A program made the position numbers and the translations under genes. DNA of 64,000 nucleotides, from the NCBI GenBank assembly GCA_002240395.1, contig CP016836.1, forward strand, positions 1,426,001-1,490,000. The letters run 5' to 3'. The notes beneath the pieces were generated by a model. It saw only the letters and a list, made by a program, of their open reading frames with translations. It did no database searches and had not been told where the DNA came from. The stretch's first letter is position 1, and each line of letters begins with the position of its first letter. This stretch comes from Xanthomonas citri pv. mangiferaeindicae (GTDB taxonomy: Bacteria; Pseudomonadota; Gammaproteobacteria; Xanthomonadales; Xanthomonadaceae). Positions 62,905 to 64,000 of the stretch are shown here, piece by piece.

Positions 62905-64000
62905 TCAGACGTCGAGGTTGGCGACCTTGAGCGCGTTGTCGTCGATGAAGGCGCGGCGTGGCTCGACGACATCGCCCATCAGCGTGCTGAAGATCTCATC
63001 GGCCGCCACGGCGTCCTCGATCCGCACCTGCAGCAGGCGTCGCGTTTCGGGATTGACGGTGGTGTCCCACAGCTGCTCGGGGTTCATTTCGCCCAGGCCC
63101 TTGAAGCGCTGGATCTGCCGGCCCTTCTTGGCTTCCTCAAGCAACCACGCCTGGGCGCCGGCGAAGGACTTCACCGGCTGGGCGCGATTGCCACGGACGA
63201 TCTGCGCGCCCTCGCGGATCAGGCCGTGCAGCTGGCGCGCGACCTCGCCGACCGCACGCAGGTCACCGCTTTCGAGCGCAGCCAGCGGCACCATCTGGAT
63301 CAGGTCGACGCCCATGTGCTGGCGTTCGATCGTCAGCACGGCGCCGCGCGATTCGTTGGCCGGCTGCACCGAGAACCGGTAGCGCGGACGGCCCAGCCCG
63401 GACTGGTTGAGGCGCCCTTCCAGCGCACGCAATGCATCCTGCGCGGCCTCGGCATCGCCCGACAGCGGCGCGGCGTCGAGCAGCAACTCCAGCACGGCCG
63501 GATCGTAACGGTGTGCGTTGCGCGCGATCGCTTCCTTGGCCGCGGCGAAATCGAGCAGCAGACGCTCCAGCGCGATACCCTCGATCGCCGGTTCGCCAGC
63601 GGCCGGAATCAACTGCGCGCCCTCGACCGCATTGCCGGCCAGATAGGCGTCGAGCGCGGCGTCGTCCTTGAGGTAGAGCTCGTTCTTGCCCTGCTTGATC
63701 TTGTACAGCGGCGGCAGGCCGATGTAGACATGGCCGCGCTCGATCAGCTCGGGCATCTGCCGGTAGAAGAACGTCAGCAGCAGCGTGCGGATATGCGAGC
63801 CGTCGACGTCGGCGTCGGTCATGATGATGATGCGGTGGTAGCGCAGCTTGTCGGGGTTGTACTCGTCCTTGCCGATACCCGTGCCGAGCGCGGTGATCAG
63901 CGTGCCGACCTCGGCCGACGCGAGCATGCGATCGAAGCGCGCGCGCTCGACGTTGAGGATCTTGCCGCGCAGCGGCAGCACCGCCTGGTTGCGGCGATTG
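62905..64000 (-). CDS. gyrB: DNA gyrase subunit B (N-terminal part outside window)
   Basis: C-terminal part (about 365 residues) of the ATPase subunit of the type II topoisomerase that introduces negative supercoils. The visible part begins NRRNQAVLPLRGKILNV in the TOPRIM domain and includes the metal-binding motif IIIMTDADVDGSHI. The gyrase-specific insert is followed by the end RFKGLGEMNPEQLWDTT. The frame runs off the window at base 64000, so the start lies beyond. gyrB next to an M48 gene away from gyrA is common. Confidence 0.97.
   Translation of the reverse strand, partial: NRRNQAVLPLRGKILNVERARFDRMLASAEVGTLITALGTGIGKDEYNPDKLRYHRIIIMTDADVDGSHIRTLLLTFFYRQMPELIERGHVYIGLPPLYKIKQGKNELYLKDDAALDAYLAGNAVEGAQLIPAAGEPAIEGIALERLLLDFAAAKEAIARNAHRYDPAVLELLLDAAPLSGDAEAAQDALRALEGRLNQSGLGRPRYRFSVQPANESRGAVLTIERQHMGVDLIQMVPLAALESGDLRAVGEVARQLHGLIREGAQIVRGNRAQPVKSFAGAQAWLLEEAKKGRQIQRFKGLGEMNPEQLWDTTVNPETRRLLQVRIEDAVAADEIFSTLMGDVVEPRRAFIDDNALKVANLDV

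Overview
The window is a high-GC, gene-dense bacterial chromosome segment. It looks like a member of the Lysobacterales/Xanthomonadaceae (Lysobacter, Luteimonas or Xanthomonas-like). The pointers are the tonB-exbB-exbD-exbD cluster ending in pdxJ, the speA/M48 peptidase/speE block, the argS-SPOR-YecA order, and the ku-ligD pair. The genus is inferred from gene content, not from a search. I see no tRNA, rRNA, CRISPR array, insertion sequence or prophage. Both ends cut genes: argS at the left, gyrB at the right.

Layout. 1-3.9 kb: argS, a SPOR-domain protein, a YecA-like SEC-C protein and a YdfG-type dehydrogenase. 3.9-8.8 kb: polyamine genes speA and speE flanking a large M48 peptidase. 8.8-14.1 kb: azlCD exporter, a lipoprotein, a P-II protein divergent from ubiK-comM, and a DUF4349 lipoprotein. 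14.3-16.4 kb: an S9 peptidase lipoprotein. 16.5-20.1 kb: the end-joining pair ku and ligD. 20.3-24.7 kb: a small acidic protein, a GH3 glycosidase behind a LacI-type operator candidate, a DUF6165-like protein, an amidase lipoprotein and two small tandem paralogues. 24.8-34.1 kb: a surface block with a secreted subtilase, a 1692-residue YadA-type adhesin, and a histidine kinase and response regulator that converge and overlap. 34.2-38.4 kb: a nitrogen cluster (amt, P-II, TorF-like porin, glnA) with a sigma-54 promoter and an NtrC-type palindrome before glnA. 38.6-43.4 kb: an Lrp regulator divergent from phhA, a TonB-dependent receptor and a zinc alcohol dehydrogenase. 43.5-47.4 kb: a NarL-type two-component pair, a DUF2141 protein and a Tat-type carotenoid oxygenase. 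47.4-51.5 kb: a membrane protein, an aromatic aminotransferase, fbp and a 2OG-Fe(II) oxygenase. 51.6-57.5 kb: a PAS kinase with a CheY-like regulator, a radical SAM protein, cardiolipin synthase, two small genes and pdxJ. 57.5-64 kb: a repeat-bearing intergenic region, exbD-exbD-exbB-tonB, a TPR protein, an M48 lipoprotein and gyrB.

Several sets of genes work together. amt, the P-II proteins and glnA handle ammonium uptake and assimilation. TonB/ExbB/ExbD would energise the TonB-dependent receptor. Ku and LigD form a minimal double-strand-break repair system. SpeA and SpeE supply polyamines.

The most striking sequence-level observation is that five genes (ligD twice, torF-like porin, DUF2141 protein, PAS kinase, tonB) are each broken by a one-base frameshift inside a G/C homopolymer. 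Every break is repaired by adding one G or C. This is most easily explained by homopolymer under-calling in the underlying assembly, not by real gene loss. I did not find a convincing wholly new multi-gene system. The less explained items are the A-B-A repeat structure of the adhesin, a vestigial second glnA tail, and two small tandem paralogues of unknown function.
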